From Sulfurimonas sp. (lineage in GTDB: Bacteria > Campylobacterota > Campylobacteria > Campylobacterales > Sulfurimonadaceae), in the NCBI GenBank assembly GCA_026988235.1, contig JALSLQ010000028.1, positions 1 through 41,527 of the forward strand: DNA of 41,527 nt. The letters run 5' to 3'. Position 1 is the stretch's first letter. Each line of letters starts with the position of its first letter. The notes below the pieces were generated by a model. That model made no database searches. It saw only the letters and a list, made by a program, of their open reading frames with translations, and had not been told where the DNA came from. Both the position numbers and the translations under genes were made by a program. Below are positions 34,585 through 41,527 of the stretch, piece by piece.

Positions 34585-34948
34585 AAAATGCTTTCACTGC
34601 TCTTAATATATTTTCTTGATATTCTTGTGTTAACAATTCAATTCTTTTTTCTAAAATTTCAAAATTCATGCCTTCCTCAATATTCTCATCTTTAACGACA
34701 ACATTGGAACTTTTAGAATATAAATCATTATATTTTTTTTCTAATGCTAAAACAAGCTGTGATTTAGAAAAGGGTTTCACTAAATCTGCTTCTTCATCAC
34801 TAGAAATATAAAAACATCTGCTATCATTCAAACATGCTTCGTCTCGAATAATTATATCGCTCTTTTTTGATGAGCTTAAATACTTCATCAAAAAAAGCTC
34901 TAATGATTTTTGTAAAAGCGGTGATTGACATTCAACGGCTACTTTCAT
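34574..34948 (-). CDS. Unknown protein, possibly a degenerate receiver domain
   Basis: 124 aa. No confident family. The first 80 residues follow the beta/alpha spacing of a response-regulator receiver: MKVAVECQSPLLQKSLELFLMK, a DIIIRDE strand, CFYISSDEEADLVKPFSKSQLVLAL. The KPF tripeptide is typical of the receiver's conserved Lys. The acidic pocket and the acceptor Asp are not clearly present, so it would be a pseudo-receiver. The C-terminal 40 residues are charged and helical. It sits in a tight run with rsmD and the exonuclease-like gene. Confidence 0.5.
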   Translation of the reverse strand: MKVAVECQSPLLQKSLELFLMKYLSSSKKSDIIIRDEACLNDSRCFYISSDEEADLVKPFSKSQLVLALEKKYNDLYSKSSNVVVKDENIEEGMNFEILEKRIELLTQEYQENILRAVKAFYEK

Positions 34949-34952
34949 AAAA

Positions 34953-35654
34953 CTATCCTCTCAAATAATACTCAAGTGAGTATTTTAAATCTTCATCTAA
35001 CTCTTCTAGGTGTAACATCCAAGCTACATAAGCATTGTCATTTAAAACTATCTCTTCAATATATTTTCCCATGTATTTCCCAAATGGAAACTTTTCTAAA
35101 AGTACATTTTGAAAACTCAATACTTTCATCTCATCCACTATCGCATAGTCCAACAAATATTCAAATAACAGTTTCGTTATCAAAACATCACTTAATGCTT
35201 TATTTGCACACAAAGCATCTTTAATTCCATACTGCTTTTGAATAGTTTCTTCTTGTCTATAAAGTTTTAATTCATATCGTAAAAATCCTAAAGAAAACAG
35301 TTCGCACTCCTTTACAAGATGTTTTGTAACCTTAAGAGTATCAATCACATCTCCCTGCCAACAAAAGCCCGCAGCCGTTAATCTTTGTAAATCAAACTTT
35401 ATATTATGAGCTATAAGAGTATTTTCCGGTTTATTATATTGTTCCAATAAATCATATACTGCACTCTTTATAAAAGGTTTTTTATCCAAAATCATCTCAT
35501 TCGTTATGTGATGAATTACCGAGGCCAATGGCGGTATCTTTTTTCCTTCATTCAGCAGCTCATATATGGCTTTATCTTCATCAAGTAATGCAACAGAACA
35601 AAGTACATCATTTGTTTCAAGACCTGTTGTTTGTACATTTATAAATATTAACAT
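34953..35654 (-). CDS. DEDDh exonuclease-fold protein, motif I altered (ExoX-like)
   Basis: 233 aa. The fold is that of DnaQ/ExoX 3'-5' exonucleases, with motif II AHNIKFDLQRL and a motif III region KDALCANKALSDV. The C-terminal FPFGKYMGKYIEEI and NAYVAWML stretch matches the exonuclease X C-terminal module. Motif I, normally D-x-E-T-T-G, reads N-V-Q-T-T-G here (nucleotides confirm AAT and CAA), and the motif III His is Asn. Two metal ligands are thus replaced by their amides, so nuclease activity is doubtful. It may be a DNA-binding relic or scaffold. Confidence 0.8.
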   Translation of the reverse strand: MLIFINVQTTGLETNDVLCSVALLDEDKAIYELLNEGKKIPPLASVIHHITNEMILDKKPFIKSAVYDLLEQYNKPENTLIAHNIKFDLQRLTAAGFCWQGDVIDTLKVTKHLVKECELFSLGFLRYELKLYRQEETIQKQYGIKDALCANKALSDVLITKLLFEYLLDYAIVDEMKVLSFQNVLLEKFPFGKYMGKYIEEIVLNDNAYVAWMLHLEELDEDLKYSLEYYLRG

Positions 35655-36220
35655 CGTATTATTCGAACCTTTTTACATCTTGTACTAAGTATAATAAAAG
35701 AAAAATATCCTGCTGTTAAAATAAATATATATAAAACATAGATACTAAACCAGTCAAAAATACTCTCATAAGAGCTTAGCACTTTCATAACGACCACCGA
35801 CAAAATCATCTCGACTGCGACTATCCAAATAATGAGCATGAACCACTTTCGCCAGACTTTTATTAAATCACCGTAGCCAATATTGGATATAACTTCTCTT
35901 GTTGCATTTTTGTTCTCCTCATTGGGACAGGTTAAAAGCTGAAATTTATACCCTCCTATACATTTGTTGAAAATATACTTTAAACTTCTAAACAAAATAA
36001 TTAAAAGGGCAAAGTTCCATGCTAAAACAAACCAAAATTTAAATATCGTTAAAAGTGCAAGATTCAATTCACTGCTGAAAGGTTTCATCCCTTGATTTAT
36101 ATATAGACCTATAGTGATGGTACCTGCTATAAAAAAAGCCAGTATGCATGTATAAACTGTAAGTTTTATAGCCCATTGAAACCATACAAAAAAATAAAAT
36201 CTATTCACTCTTTTCTCCAA
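35648..36220 (-). CDS. Unknown four-helix membrane protein
   Basis: 190 aa. Four hydrophobic segments, about residues 17-39, 55-78, 127-147 and 160-178. A soluble loop (85-125) contains GYKFQLLTCPNEENKNATREVISNIGYGD. I do not recognise a family. It overlaps the exonuclease-like gene by 7 bp and the preceding unknown gene by 20 bp, so all are read as one unit. Confidence 0.75.
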   Translation of the reverse strand: MEKRVNRFYFFVWFQWAIKLTVYTCILAFFIAGTITIGLYINQGMKPFSSELNLALLTIFKFWFVLAWNFALLIILFRSLKYIFNKCIGGYKFQLLTCPNEENKNATREVISNIGYGDLIKVWRKWFMLIIWIVAVEMILSVVVMKVLSSYESIFDWFSIYVLYIFILTAGYFSFIILSTRCKKVRIIRC

Positions 36221-36632
36221 AGCTGTTTAGCATTCCATGATAATGTTCCAATGTCATAAAACTTTTTTCAAATCTATAACGAATAACAAATTCAACAACT
36301 CTATTTTTTAATTCATGCTCTACATTTTCAACTCTGCCAAAATAAGCCAAAGAAATATTTTTACTTTTTTGTGTGGCATTTTTATCATAACTGATTGCCA
36401 AAATTTGCAAATATCTACCTTTTTTGATTTCACCAAGATTTTTGTCATGTAGTGAAACCCCTGAGAGATTTACAGCTTTAAAATCAAATAAATTTTCAAA
36501 ATTTTCAACTTTTTTATTTATCTCTAATTCTTTAAAGACATCTTTTAATATTTTTAGATTTTCTTTTCTTGCAGTTTCATAACTCGAAATTTTATTTGTT
36601 AAATTTTTCAATCTGTCTAAAGCTGAACTCAT
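36201..36632 (-). CDS. Unknown soluble protein
   Basis: 143 aa if the third of three consecutive ATG codons is used, which is best spaced from AAAGGA; the first ATG is at 36638. An N-terminal helical half (SSALDRLKNLTNKISSYETARKEN) precedes a probable beta domain (GVSLHDKNLGEIKKGRYLQILAISYD). No family recognised. It is the first gene of the minus-strand run that ends in the flagellar block and is divergent from murA over about 100 nt. Confidence 0.7.
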   Translation of the reverse strand: MSSALDRLKNLTNKISSYETARKENLKILKDVFKELEINKKVENFENLFDFKAVNLSGVSLHDKNLGEIKKGRYLQILAISYDKNATQKSKNISLAYFGRVENVEHELKNRVVEFVIRYRFEKSFMTLEHYHGMLNSFGEKSE

Positions 36633-36738
36633 CATCATTTCCTTTAAAAATTAAGTATAGCAAAAATAAACTGTTTAATCTATAATCATAAATATTAGCT
36701 ATAATGTCGATTATTAATTAATTAACACAAAGAGACCT

Positions 36739-38001
36739 ATGGACTATTTAAAAATACACAATGTAGCTTCACTCGAAGGTACTATAAATATCTCAGGTGC
36801 GAAAAATGCATCTTTACCTCTTATCGCAATGAGCATACTTGCCAAAAACAGTGTACATATTAAAAATTTACCGCAGGTGGTAGATATAAAAACTCTTTTA
36901 AAATTATTGTCAAATCTTGGAGCTACATGTAACTTTTTAGATGATAGAGTTATAGTCAATACTACAAGTTTGCATGAGACAAAAGCCACCTATGACATAG
37001 TTAAAACCATGCGTGCTTCTATCTTGGTACTCGGCCCTATTTTAGCTCGGTTTGGACACTGTGAGGTATCTTTGCCGGGAGGTTGTGCTATTGGACAGCG
37101 TCCTATTGACTTACATCTCAAAGCCTTGGAACAGATGGGTGCGAAGATAAATATTAAAGCCGGATACATTGAGGCAAGAACACCAAATGGTTTGAAAGGG
37201 TGTGAAATTATTTTTGACAAAGTAACTGTTACGGGTACGGCTAACATTGTTATGGCTGCGGCACTTGCAAAAGGTGTAACAAGCATCACAAACGCAGCCA
37301 GAGAGCCTGAAGTAGTACAACTGTGTGAGGTTCTTCATGCAAGTGGTGTAAAAATAACAGGCATTGGCACTGCAATATTGGAAATTCATGGAACAGATGG
37401 AAAACTTCTTGACATAGAAGAATTTTCTGTTATACCTGATAGAATTGAGGCAGGAACATACCTTTGTGCTGGAGCTATTACAAAATCAGAACTCACACTT
37501 ACAAATGTAGAACCAAAACACTTAGGCGCTGTAATCTCTAAGCTTGAAGAGATGGGAAGCACTTTTACTATTACAAAAAATACTATTACTATTCATCCTT
37601 CTATAAAAATCAAACCTGTAAAAATTGTAACACAGGAATATCCTGCATTTCCAACAGATATGCAAGCACAATTTCTAGCACTTGCAACACAAGCGGATGG
37701 TGTTTCGATTATAGAAGAGCGGCTTTTTGAAAATAGATTTATGCATGTGAGTGAGTTGCAACGCATGGGTGCAGATATTACACTCAACGGTCATACGGCA
37801 ACTGTCAATGGAAAAATGGATTTATGCGGAACAGATGTTATGGCAACAGATTTACGAGCATCAAGTGCTCTTGTTCTTGCTGCGCTTGTTGCAACAGGAG
37901 AAACTAATGTACACCGTATTTATCATTTAGACAGAGGCTATGACTCACTTGAGAAAAAATTACAAGATGTTGGAGCCAACATTCAAAGACTAAAAGAGTA
38001 A
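36739..38001 (+). CDS. murA: UDP-N-acetylglucosamine 1-carboxyvinyltransferase
   Basis: 420 aa. MurA transfers enolpyruvate to UDP-GlcNAc, the first committed step of peptidoglycan synthesis. Early [13 protein letters not shown] (with the conserved Lys-Asn pair), the catalytic loop [14 protein letters not shown] with Cys116 (the fosfomycin-reactive residue is retained), and [15 protein letters not shown] are all present. A likely -10 TATAAT at 36700-36705 lies upstream. It converges with hspR over only 6 nt. Confidence 0.97.
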   Translation: MDYLKIHNVASLEGTINISGAKNASLPLIAMSILAKNSVHIKNLPQVVDIKTLLKLLSNLGATCNFLDDRVIVNTTSLHETKATYDIVKTMRASILVLGPILARFGHCEVSLPGGCAIGQRPIDLHLKALEQMGAKINIKAGYIEARTPNGLKGCEIIFDKVTVTGTANIVMAAALAKGVTSITNAAREPEVVQLCEVLHASGVKITGIGTAILEIHGTDGKLLDIEEFSVIPDRIEAGTYLCAGAITKSELTLTNVEPKHLGAVISKLEEMGSTFTITKNTITIHPSIKIKPVKIVTQEYPAFPTDMQAQFLALATQADGVSIIEERLFENRFMHVSELQRMGADITLNGHTATVNGKMDLCGTDVMATDLRASSALVLAALVATGETNVHRIYHLDRGYDSLEKKLQDVGANIQRLKE

Positions 38002-38016
38002 AATACATTACTCTTT
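37993..38016. terminator. Hairpin between convergent murA and hspR
   Basis: AAAGAGTAA (37993-38001) and TTACTCTTT (38008-38016) form a perfect 9-bp stem with a 6-nt loop. The left arm ends with the murA stop and the right arm begins with the hspR stop. The symmetrical arrangement suggests a shared bidirectional terminator, although T-runs are short. Confidence 0.6.
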
Positions 38017-38382
38017 AAAAACTATAATTTCATACAAACTTTTTTTCGTTACAAGTGACTTTTCTGGAGCAACAGAATGTGCATTTTTTGCCACTTGCAC
38101 TTCATGCCGAAGATCTGCAATCTCTTTTTCCATTGAATCTATCGTCACTTTTAAATTTAAAATAATATCTACACCTGCTAGGTTTACACCAAGTTCACGA
38201 GTTAATCTCAAAATCAATTTAATTTGATCTATATCTCTTTGAGAATAAAGTCTTATGCGTCCATCCGAACGAGATGGATTAATCAAATTTTCCCTCTCAT
38301 ACTGACGCAAAGTTTGAGGGTGAATCTCTAAAATTTTGGCAACGATACTTATTAAATAGACCGGTTCGTCATAATGATGCAT
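38008..38382 (-). CDS. hspR: Heat-shock repressor HspR (MerR family)
   Basis: 124 aa. The MerR-type winged helix reads VYLISIVAKILEIHPQTLRQYERENLINPSRSDGRIRLYSQRDIDQI, the HspR signature (HPQTLRxYE). It is followed by LTRELGVNLAGVDIILNLK and a coiled-coil tail. HspR represses chaperone genes through HAIR-type inverted repeats and needs a chaperone partner. It lies 14 nt after cbpA, and a matching operator lies upstream of cbpA, implying autoregulation. Confidence 0.93.
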   Translation of the reverse strand: MHHYDEPVYLISIVAKILEIHPQTLRQYERENLINPSRSDGRIRLYSQRDIDQIKLILRLTRELGVNLAGVDIILNLKVTIDSMEKEIADLRHEVQVAKNAHSVAPEKSLVTKKSLYEIIVFKE

Positions 38383-38396
38383 ACTATTACCCTCCT

Positions 38397-39278
38397 TTAT
38401 ACTGTTTTAGGTAATTTTTCTTTCATAATTTCAACTAATTCAGAGTCCAAATCTTCAACTTTTGGCAGAACAATATTTGCCTTAAGATACAAAGCACCTC
38501 TTTGTTTTGTTTTACGATTCATAGCTCCCATTTCTTTCACACGAAATCTTTGTCCATTTTTTGTGTTTTGCGGTATTTTTAGTTTAATCTCTTTTTCTAA
38601 AGTCTGTACAGCTATTTTATCGCCAAATAGCGCTGCGTACAAAGGAACATCAAAAGTTTTTACTAAATCATCGCCTTCTCGTTCATACTCTGGACTCGGT
38701 GCTACATGTATTCGCAAAAATAGGTCACCTACTCTGCCATTTTGAGCATGACCTTTACCTTTGACACGCATTCTTTCTCCATCTTTTACACCGGCTGGAA
38801 TTTTAATATCAAAACGCTCACCATTTACTGAAACAGAGTGTGAGCCACCCAAAATAGCCACGGAAAAAGGAATGGTAACATTTGCTTCTATATCGAGATT
38901 TGGTTCTTGATAGCGTTGCCCTCCTCCGAAACTCGAACTGCTAAAACCAGATGTACCTGCTCCGCCAAAGCCACCTCCTCCGGAGAACATTTGGCGTAAT
39001 ATTTCATCTAAATCTACATTTCCGCCTTGACTTTGTGAAAAATCATGAAAATTTTGACCACCAAACATACTATCACCATATTGATCATACTGTACTTTTT
39101 TCTCTTTATCACTCAGCACTTCATACGCAGCATTAATTTCTTTAAATTTTTCTTCTGCACTCGGGTCTTTATTTACATCTGGATGATATTTGCGTGCTAA
39201 TTTTCTGTATGCTTTTTTAATTTCTGATTCATTTGCAGTTGGGGACACTTCAAGTGTATCGTATAATGATTTGCTCAT
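38397..39278 (-). CDS. cbpA: DnaJ-family co-chaperone CbpA
   Basis: 293 aa. An N-terminal J domain with the HPD motif ([20 protein letters not shown]), a Gly/Phe-rich linker (about 75-120), and two C-terminal substrate-binding domains. It lacks the four-repeat zinc-finger domain of true DnaJ, which identifies CbpA. The cbpA-hspR order is conserved in Campylobacterota. A GGAATGC ribosome site precedes ATG 39278. Confidence 0.93.
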   Translation of the reverse strand: MSKSLYDTLEVSPTANESEIKKAYRKLARKYHPDVNKDPSAEEKFKEINAAYEVLSDKEKKVQYDQYGDSMFGGQNFHDFSQSQGGNVDLDEILRQMFSGGGGFGGAGTSGFSSSSFGGGQRYQEPNLDIEANVTIPFSVAILGGSHSVSVNGERFDIKIPAGVKDGERMRVKGKGHAQNGRVGDLFLRIHVAPSPEYEREGDDLVKTFDVPLYAALFGDKIAVQTLEKEIKLKIPQNTKNGQRFRVKEMGAMNRKTKQRGALYLKANIVLPKVEDLDSELVEIMKEKLPKTV

Positions 39279-39327
39279 ATTGCATTCCTTCTAACTTATT
39301 TAATTATAATAGATTTTTGTTAGTGGA

Positions 39328-39362
39328 ATTATATCATATTTGTTGAGTGCATGTCAATCAAG
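39328..39362 (-). promoter_or_regulatory. cbpA-hspR promoter overlapped by a HAIR-like HspR operator
   Basis: On the minus strand TTGACA (39352-39357), an 18-nt spacer, then TATAAT (39328-39333). The interval 39342-39362 reads GTTGAGT, seven bases, AATCAAG. The HspR consensus is CTTGAGT-N7-ACTCAAG, so 12 of 14 positions match with exact spacing. The operator covers the -35, a normal position for repression. Confidence 0.82.
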
Positions 39363-39457
39363 TATTGTAAGGTTTTATTTGTCTTAATCAATTACAACTA
39401 TTGATGTCGCTCTTATAACTATGCTTCCCATCAATGCCATTAAGTTAAGCATCTTTT

Positions 39458-39528
39458 TTGGAACCCGTACTTTAGTGCGGGCTTTGTGTCTTTAAAGACT
39501 AAGGTCTAGGTTAAAACCTAGGCTCCAA
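39458..39528. repeat. Cluster of three hairpins enclosed by an outer stem (cloverleaf-like)
   Basis: Outer TTGGA (39458-39462) pairs with TCCAA (39524-39528). Inside are CCCGTAC/GTGCGGG (39464-39481, one G-T pair), the palindrome GTCTTTAAAGAC (39488-39499), and CTAGGTT/AACCTAG (39506-39521). A weaker GTTGC/GCAAC pair follows at 39547-39575. The unit is not a tRNA. Nested small palindromes with ACTTTAGT-type loops recall ends of IS200/IS605 or RAYT-associated REP elements. The rest of 39363-39741 has no gene I can support. Confidence 0.55.
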
Positions 39529-39741
39529 GAAAAACGCACCATTCTTGTTGCATTTACGGCACATATCGGGGCAACTTTGTTTACTTCTCTTATTTCTTGA
39601 AAATTTTATAAGTTCTTATGCCACAAGTATGGAATAGTGCGGAGTACGGAAAGAAAAAATTAAGAAAGATTCAAAAAGTTAAATAATTATAATTTTTTAT
39701 ATTAATTTTTAGTTTTTACAAGATATTGAGTTTGTGAAGTA

Positions 39742-39816
39742 TGGCTCCGGATACTGGATTCGAACCAGTGACCAAGTGATTAACAGTCACCTACTCTACC
39801 GCTGAGCTAATCCGGA
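39742..39816 (-). tRNA. tRNA-Asn (anticodon GTT)
   Basis: 75 nt with encoded CCA. Acceptor TCCGGAT pairs with ATCCGGA, the anticodon loop is CTGTTAA, and the T-loop TTCGAAT. It lies 11 nt downstream of tRNA-Met on the same strand. Confidence 0.97.
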
Positions 39817-39827
39817 ATCTTAAAAAA

Positions 39828-39904
39828 TGGTGTCAGAGGGGGGACTCGAACCCCCGACCCCCGGCTTATGAGACCAGTGCTCTAACCAGCTGAGCTACCC
39901 TGAC
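39828..39904 (-). tRNA. tRNA-Met (anticodon CAT), elongator-like
   Basis: 77 nt with encoded CCA. Acceptor GTCAGGG pairs with CTCTGAC, anticodon loop CTCATAA, T-arm rich in G-C. The first pair is G-C, so it is not an initiator tRNA. A lysidine-modified tRNA-Ile with CAT remains possible, since the two cannot be told apart safely by eye. Confidence 0.9.
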
Positions 39905-40028
39905 ATCTTTTAAGAGGGTGGAATTATACAGACATTAAACTTTAACTTTAATAAAATAGAAATTTTTTTAGTAATTTAAACTCAAATAAGAATATATCAA
40001 ATAAGTTTACATGTAAAGATAAGATAAG

Positions 40029-40047
40029 TTTAGTCAATATGACTAAA
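40029..40047. promoter_or_regulatory. Palindrome just upstream of the groESL promoter
   Basis: TTTAGTC, AATAT, GACTAAA: perfect 7-bp arms ending 4 nt before the -35. It does not match CIRCE (TTAGCACTC-N9-GAGTGCTAA) nor the HspR repeat. It may be an operator for another heat- or stress-responsive regulator. Confidence 0.5.
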
Positions 40048-40051
40048 GGTA

Positions 40052-40080
40052 TTGACATTTTTACTTTTTTTATGTAATAT
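40052..40080 (+). promoter_or_regulatory. Sigma-70-type promoter of groESL
   Basis: TTGACA (40052-40057), 17-nt spacer, TAATAT (40075-40080). It leaves a leader of about 30 nt before groES, ending in the AAGGAG ribosome site. Confidence 0.8.
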
Positions 40081-40117
40081 TCTTCTCATAAATTAATAAT
40101 ATTTGTAAGGAGATATA

Positions 40118-40378
40118 ATGAATTTTACACCTTTAGGAAAAAGAGTATTGGTTAAGCGTGTTGAGGAGACCAATACTACTAGTTCAGGTATTATTATCCC
40201 TGATAATGCAAAAGAAAAACCTTCTCGTGGAGAAGTTGTTGCCGTTGGTTCAGAAGTGAATGAACTTAAGAGTGGGAATGAAGTCGTTTTCGGAAAGTAT
40301 TCTGGAAATGAAGTTTCGCTTGATGGTAAGGTATATATAGTATTAGATGTTGATGATGTTTTTGGAATCATTGCTTAA
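40118..40378 (+). CDS. groES: Co-chaperonin GroES
   Basis: 86 aa, slightly shorter than the E. coli protein (97 aa) but complete. [39 protein letters not shown] contains the mobile loop (SSGIIIPD) that binds GroEL. The C-terminal [16 protein letters not shown] is typical. AAGGAG lies 7 nt before the ATG. groEL follows after 34 nt. Confidence 0.97.
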   Translation: MNFTPLGKRVLVKRVEETNTTSSGIIIPDNAKEKPSRGEVVAVGSEVNELKSGNEVVFGKYSGNEVSLDGKVYIVLDVDDVFGIIA

Positions 40379-40412
40379 ATAAAAAAATTAAAAGTTATAA
40401 GGAGTTTAAACA

Positions 40413-41527
40413 ATGGCAAAAGAAATAATATTTTCAGATAACGCTCGTAATGCGCTAGCTCGTGGAGTTGAAAAACTTACAGATGCAGTAAAAGTGACAA
40501 TGGGACCTCGTGGTCGTAATGTTTTAATACAAAAAAGTTATGGTGCACCTATCATTACTAAAGATGGTGTTTCAGTCGCTCGTGAAGTTGAGTTACAAGA
40601 CAAACTCGAAGATATGGGAGCACAACTTGTAAAAGAAGTAGCATCAAACACTGCTGATGAAGCGGGTGACGGCACTACTACTGCAACAGTTCTTGCAAAT
40701 GCTATATTTAGCGAAGGTTTGAGAAACATTACAGCAGGTGCAAATCCTGTTGAAGTAAAACGAGGAATGGACAAAGCTTGCGATTCAATTTTAGAACATT
40801 TAAAAGCGGCTTCAAAATCCATTAAAAACAAAAGCGAAATTGCACAGGTAGCAACTATTTCTGCAAACTCTGATGCAAAAATCGGAGATATGATAGCAGA
40901 AGCTATGGAAAAAGTCGGTCAAGACGGTGTTATTACTGTTGAAGAGGCCAAAGGTATAGTTGATGAACTTGATGTGGTTGAAGGAATGCAGTTTGACCGT
41001 GGATATTTGAGCCCGTATTTTATTACAAATACTGAAAAAATGACTGCTGAGATTGAAAATCCATGGATTTTACTTGTTGATAGCAAAATCTCTTCATTAA
41101 AAGATTTACTTCCTGTGCTAGAGCAAGTACAAAAAACAAACCGTCCTTTACTTATCATCGCTGAAGATGTAGAGGGTGAAGCACTCTCAACTTTAGTGGT
41201 AAATAAACTTCGTGGTGTACTCAATATTTCTGCGGTAAAAGCACCAGGTTTTGGAGACAGAAGAAAAGCTATGTTACAAGATATAGCAACACTTACAAGT
41301 GGTACGCTTATTTCAGAAGAGACAGGCTACACACTAGAAGGTGCAGAAATATCTATGCTTGGTCAAGCAGCGCGTGTTGTCATAGACAAAGACAACACTG
41401 TCATCGTTGACGGGGCAGGAAGTGAAGATACCGTAAAAGCTCGTATAGCTGAAATCAAAACACAAATTGAGGCAACAACAAGCGAATATGACAAAGAAAA
41501 ACTGCAAGAGCGTCTTGCAAAACTCAG
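40413..41527 (+). CDS. groEL: Chaperonin GroEL (3' end outside window)
   Basis: First 371 codons, cut by the window end. The ATP site ([13 protein letters not shown] and [10 protein letters not shown] with the catalytic Asp), the intermediate domain (TISANSD), and the apical domain ([31 protein letters not shown]) are all present. It forms the double-ring folding chamber with GroES. AAGGAG precedes the ATG at 40413. Confidence 0.98.
   Translation, partial: MAKEIIFSDNARNALARGVEKLTDAVKVTMGPRGRNVLIQKSYGAPIITKDGVSVAREVELQDKLEDMGAQLVKEVASNTADEAGDGTTTATVLANAIFSEGLRNITAGANPVEVKRGMDKACDSILEHLKAASKSIKNKSEIAQVATISANSDAKIGDMIAEAMEKVGQDGVITVEEAKGIVDELDVVEGMQFDRGYLSPYFITNTEKMTAEIENPWILLVDSKISSLKDLLPVLEQVQKTNRPLLIIAEDVEGEALSTLVVNKLRGVLNISAVKAPGFGDRRKAMLQDIATLTSGTLISEETGYTLEGAEISMLGQAARVVIDKDNTVIVDGAGSEDTVKARIAEIKTQIEATTSEYDKEKLQERLAKL

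Larger units (their letters stand above)
939..40015. repeat. Dispersed TACATGTA octamer palindrome, 14 copies
   Basis: Copies begin at 939, 1130, 1193, 9323, 19256, 19664, 21774, 24775, 26125, 33959, 34114, 36924, 38703 and 40008. Most extend to TTACATGTAA or TTACATGTAAC. Twelve lie inside genes, in more than one codon phase (for example read as His-Val at 939 and as Thr-Cys at 1130 in one gene), and two are intergenic (33959, 40008). From base composition I would expect one or two copies in a window this size. None falls between 9331 and 19255, which includes the whole accessory island. Counted by eye, so the number may be off by one or two. Confidence 0.7.

Noticed and set aside
39537..39640. 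A minus-strand stretch reads CPDMCRKCNKNG, resembling a zinc ribbon of a TnpB-like protein.
   Set aside because: The frame is short, interrupted upstream, ends inside the palindrome cluster and has no supporting catalytic motif.
39905..40117. Search for CIRCE or HAIR repressor sites before groES.
   Set aside because: Neither consensus is present; only the unrelated TTTAGTC palindrome was found.
1..41527. CRISPR arrays, rRNA genes and replication origin boxes.
   Set aside because: No regularly spaced repeats, no rRNA signatures and no clusters of DnaA-type boxes were seen.

Overview
The window comes from a Campylobacterota chromosome (the former Epsilonproteobacteria), most likely a Sulfurimonas-like free-living, flagellated relative. 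I base this on an HsrA/CosR-type essential response regulator, an hspR-cbpA heat-shock pair, a flgI-flgJ-flgM-flgN-flgK block, a nadA-nadC-flhB run, AT-rich DNA with many TTG starts, and very tight gene packing. No species can be named from the sequence alone.

Layout. 1-4445 (minus): a membrane-anchored, probably M23-type peptidase (truncated by the window edge), a degenerate DHH-type protein, flhB, nadC and nadA. 4544-9413 (plus): plsY, folB, the HsrA/CosR-like regulator with its own histidine kinase, a 2[4Fe-4S] ferredoxin and a Ppx/GppA phosphatase, ending tail to tail with bamA (minus). 11672-18131: a very AT-rich accessory island with an eroded IS630-type transposase, a large perfect hairpin, a type III restriction-modification pair (mod, res), a BrnT/BrnA toxin-antitoxin pair, and two decayed small membrane-protein genes that share an identical 24-bp leader. 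18132-18962: tyrA (plus), convergent with a long minus-strand operon for aerotolerance/envelope functions: moxR, DUF58, a DUF4381-like membrane protein, batA, batB with TPR and a Lys-rich tail, and batD. Two lipoprotein genes (CsgG-like and LPP20-like) lie just upstream on the same strand. 27631-27887: tRNA-Lys and tRNA-Glu.

28127-36638 (minus): an AI-2E family membrane protein, a lone OppC-type permease, the flagellar block flgK/flgN/flgM/flgJ/flgI, rsmD, a small receiver-like protein, an exonuclease-fold protein that lacks its first catalytic motif, and two unknown proteins. 36739-38001 (plus): murA, convergent with hspR and cbpA (minus). 39279-40117 holds an HspR-type operator over the cbpA promoter, a set of nested palindromes, tRNA-Asn and tRNA-Met (minus), and the groESL promoter with a separate palindrome in front of it. 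groES and the first part of groEL (plus) close the window.

How the parts fit. The core genes cover NAD synthesis, envelope building (PlsY, BamA, MurA), flagellar assembly and its FlgM checkpoint, and protein folding under HspR-type control. The island is the main acquired segment and carries defence and stability genes. The most distinctive signals are at DNA level: the octamer palindrome TACATGTA occurs 14 times, in several reading phases, and is absent from the island; convergent gene pairs end in hairpins that overlap their stop codons; and the two decayed island genes share one leader with the same displaced fourth codon.
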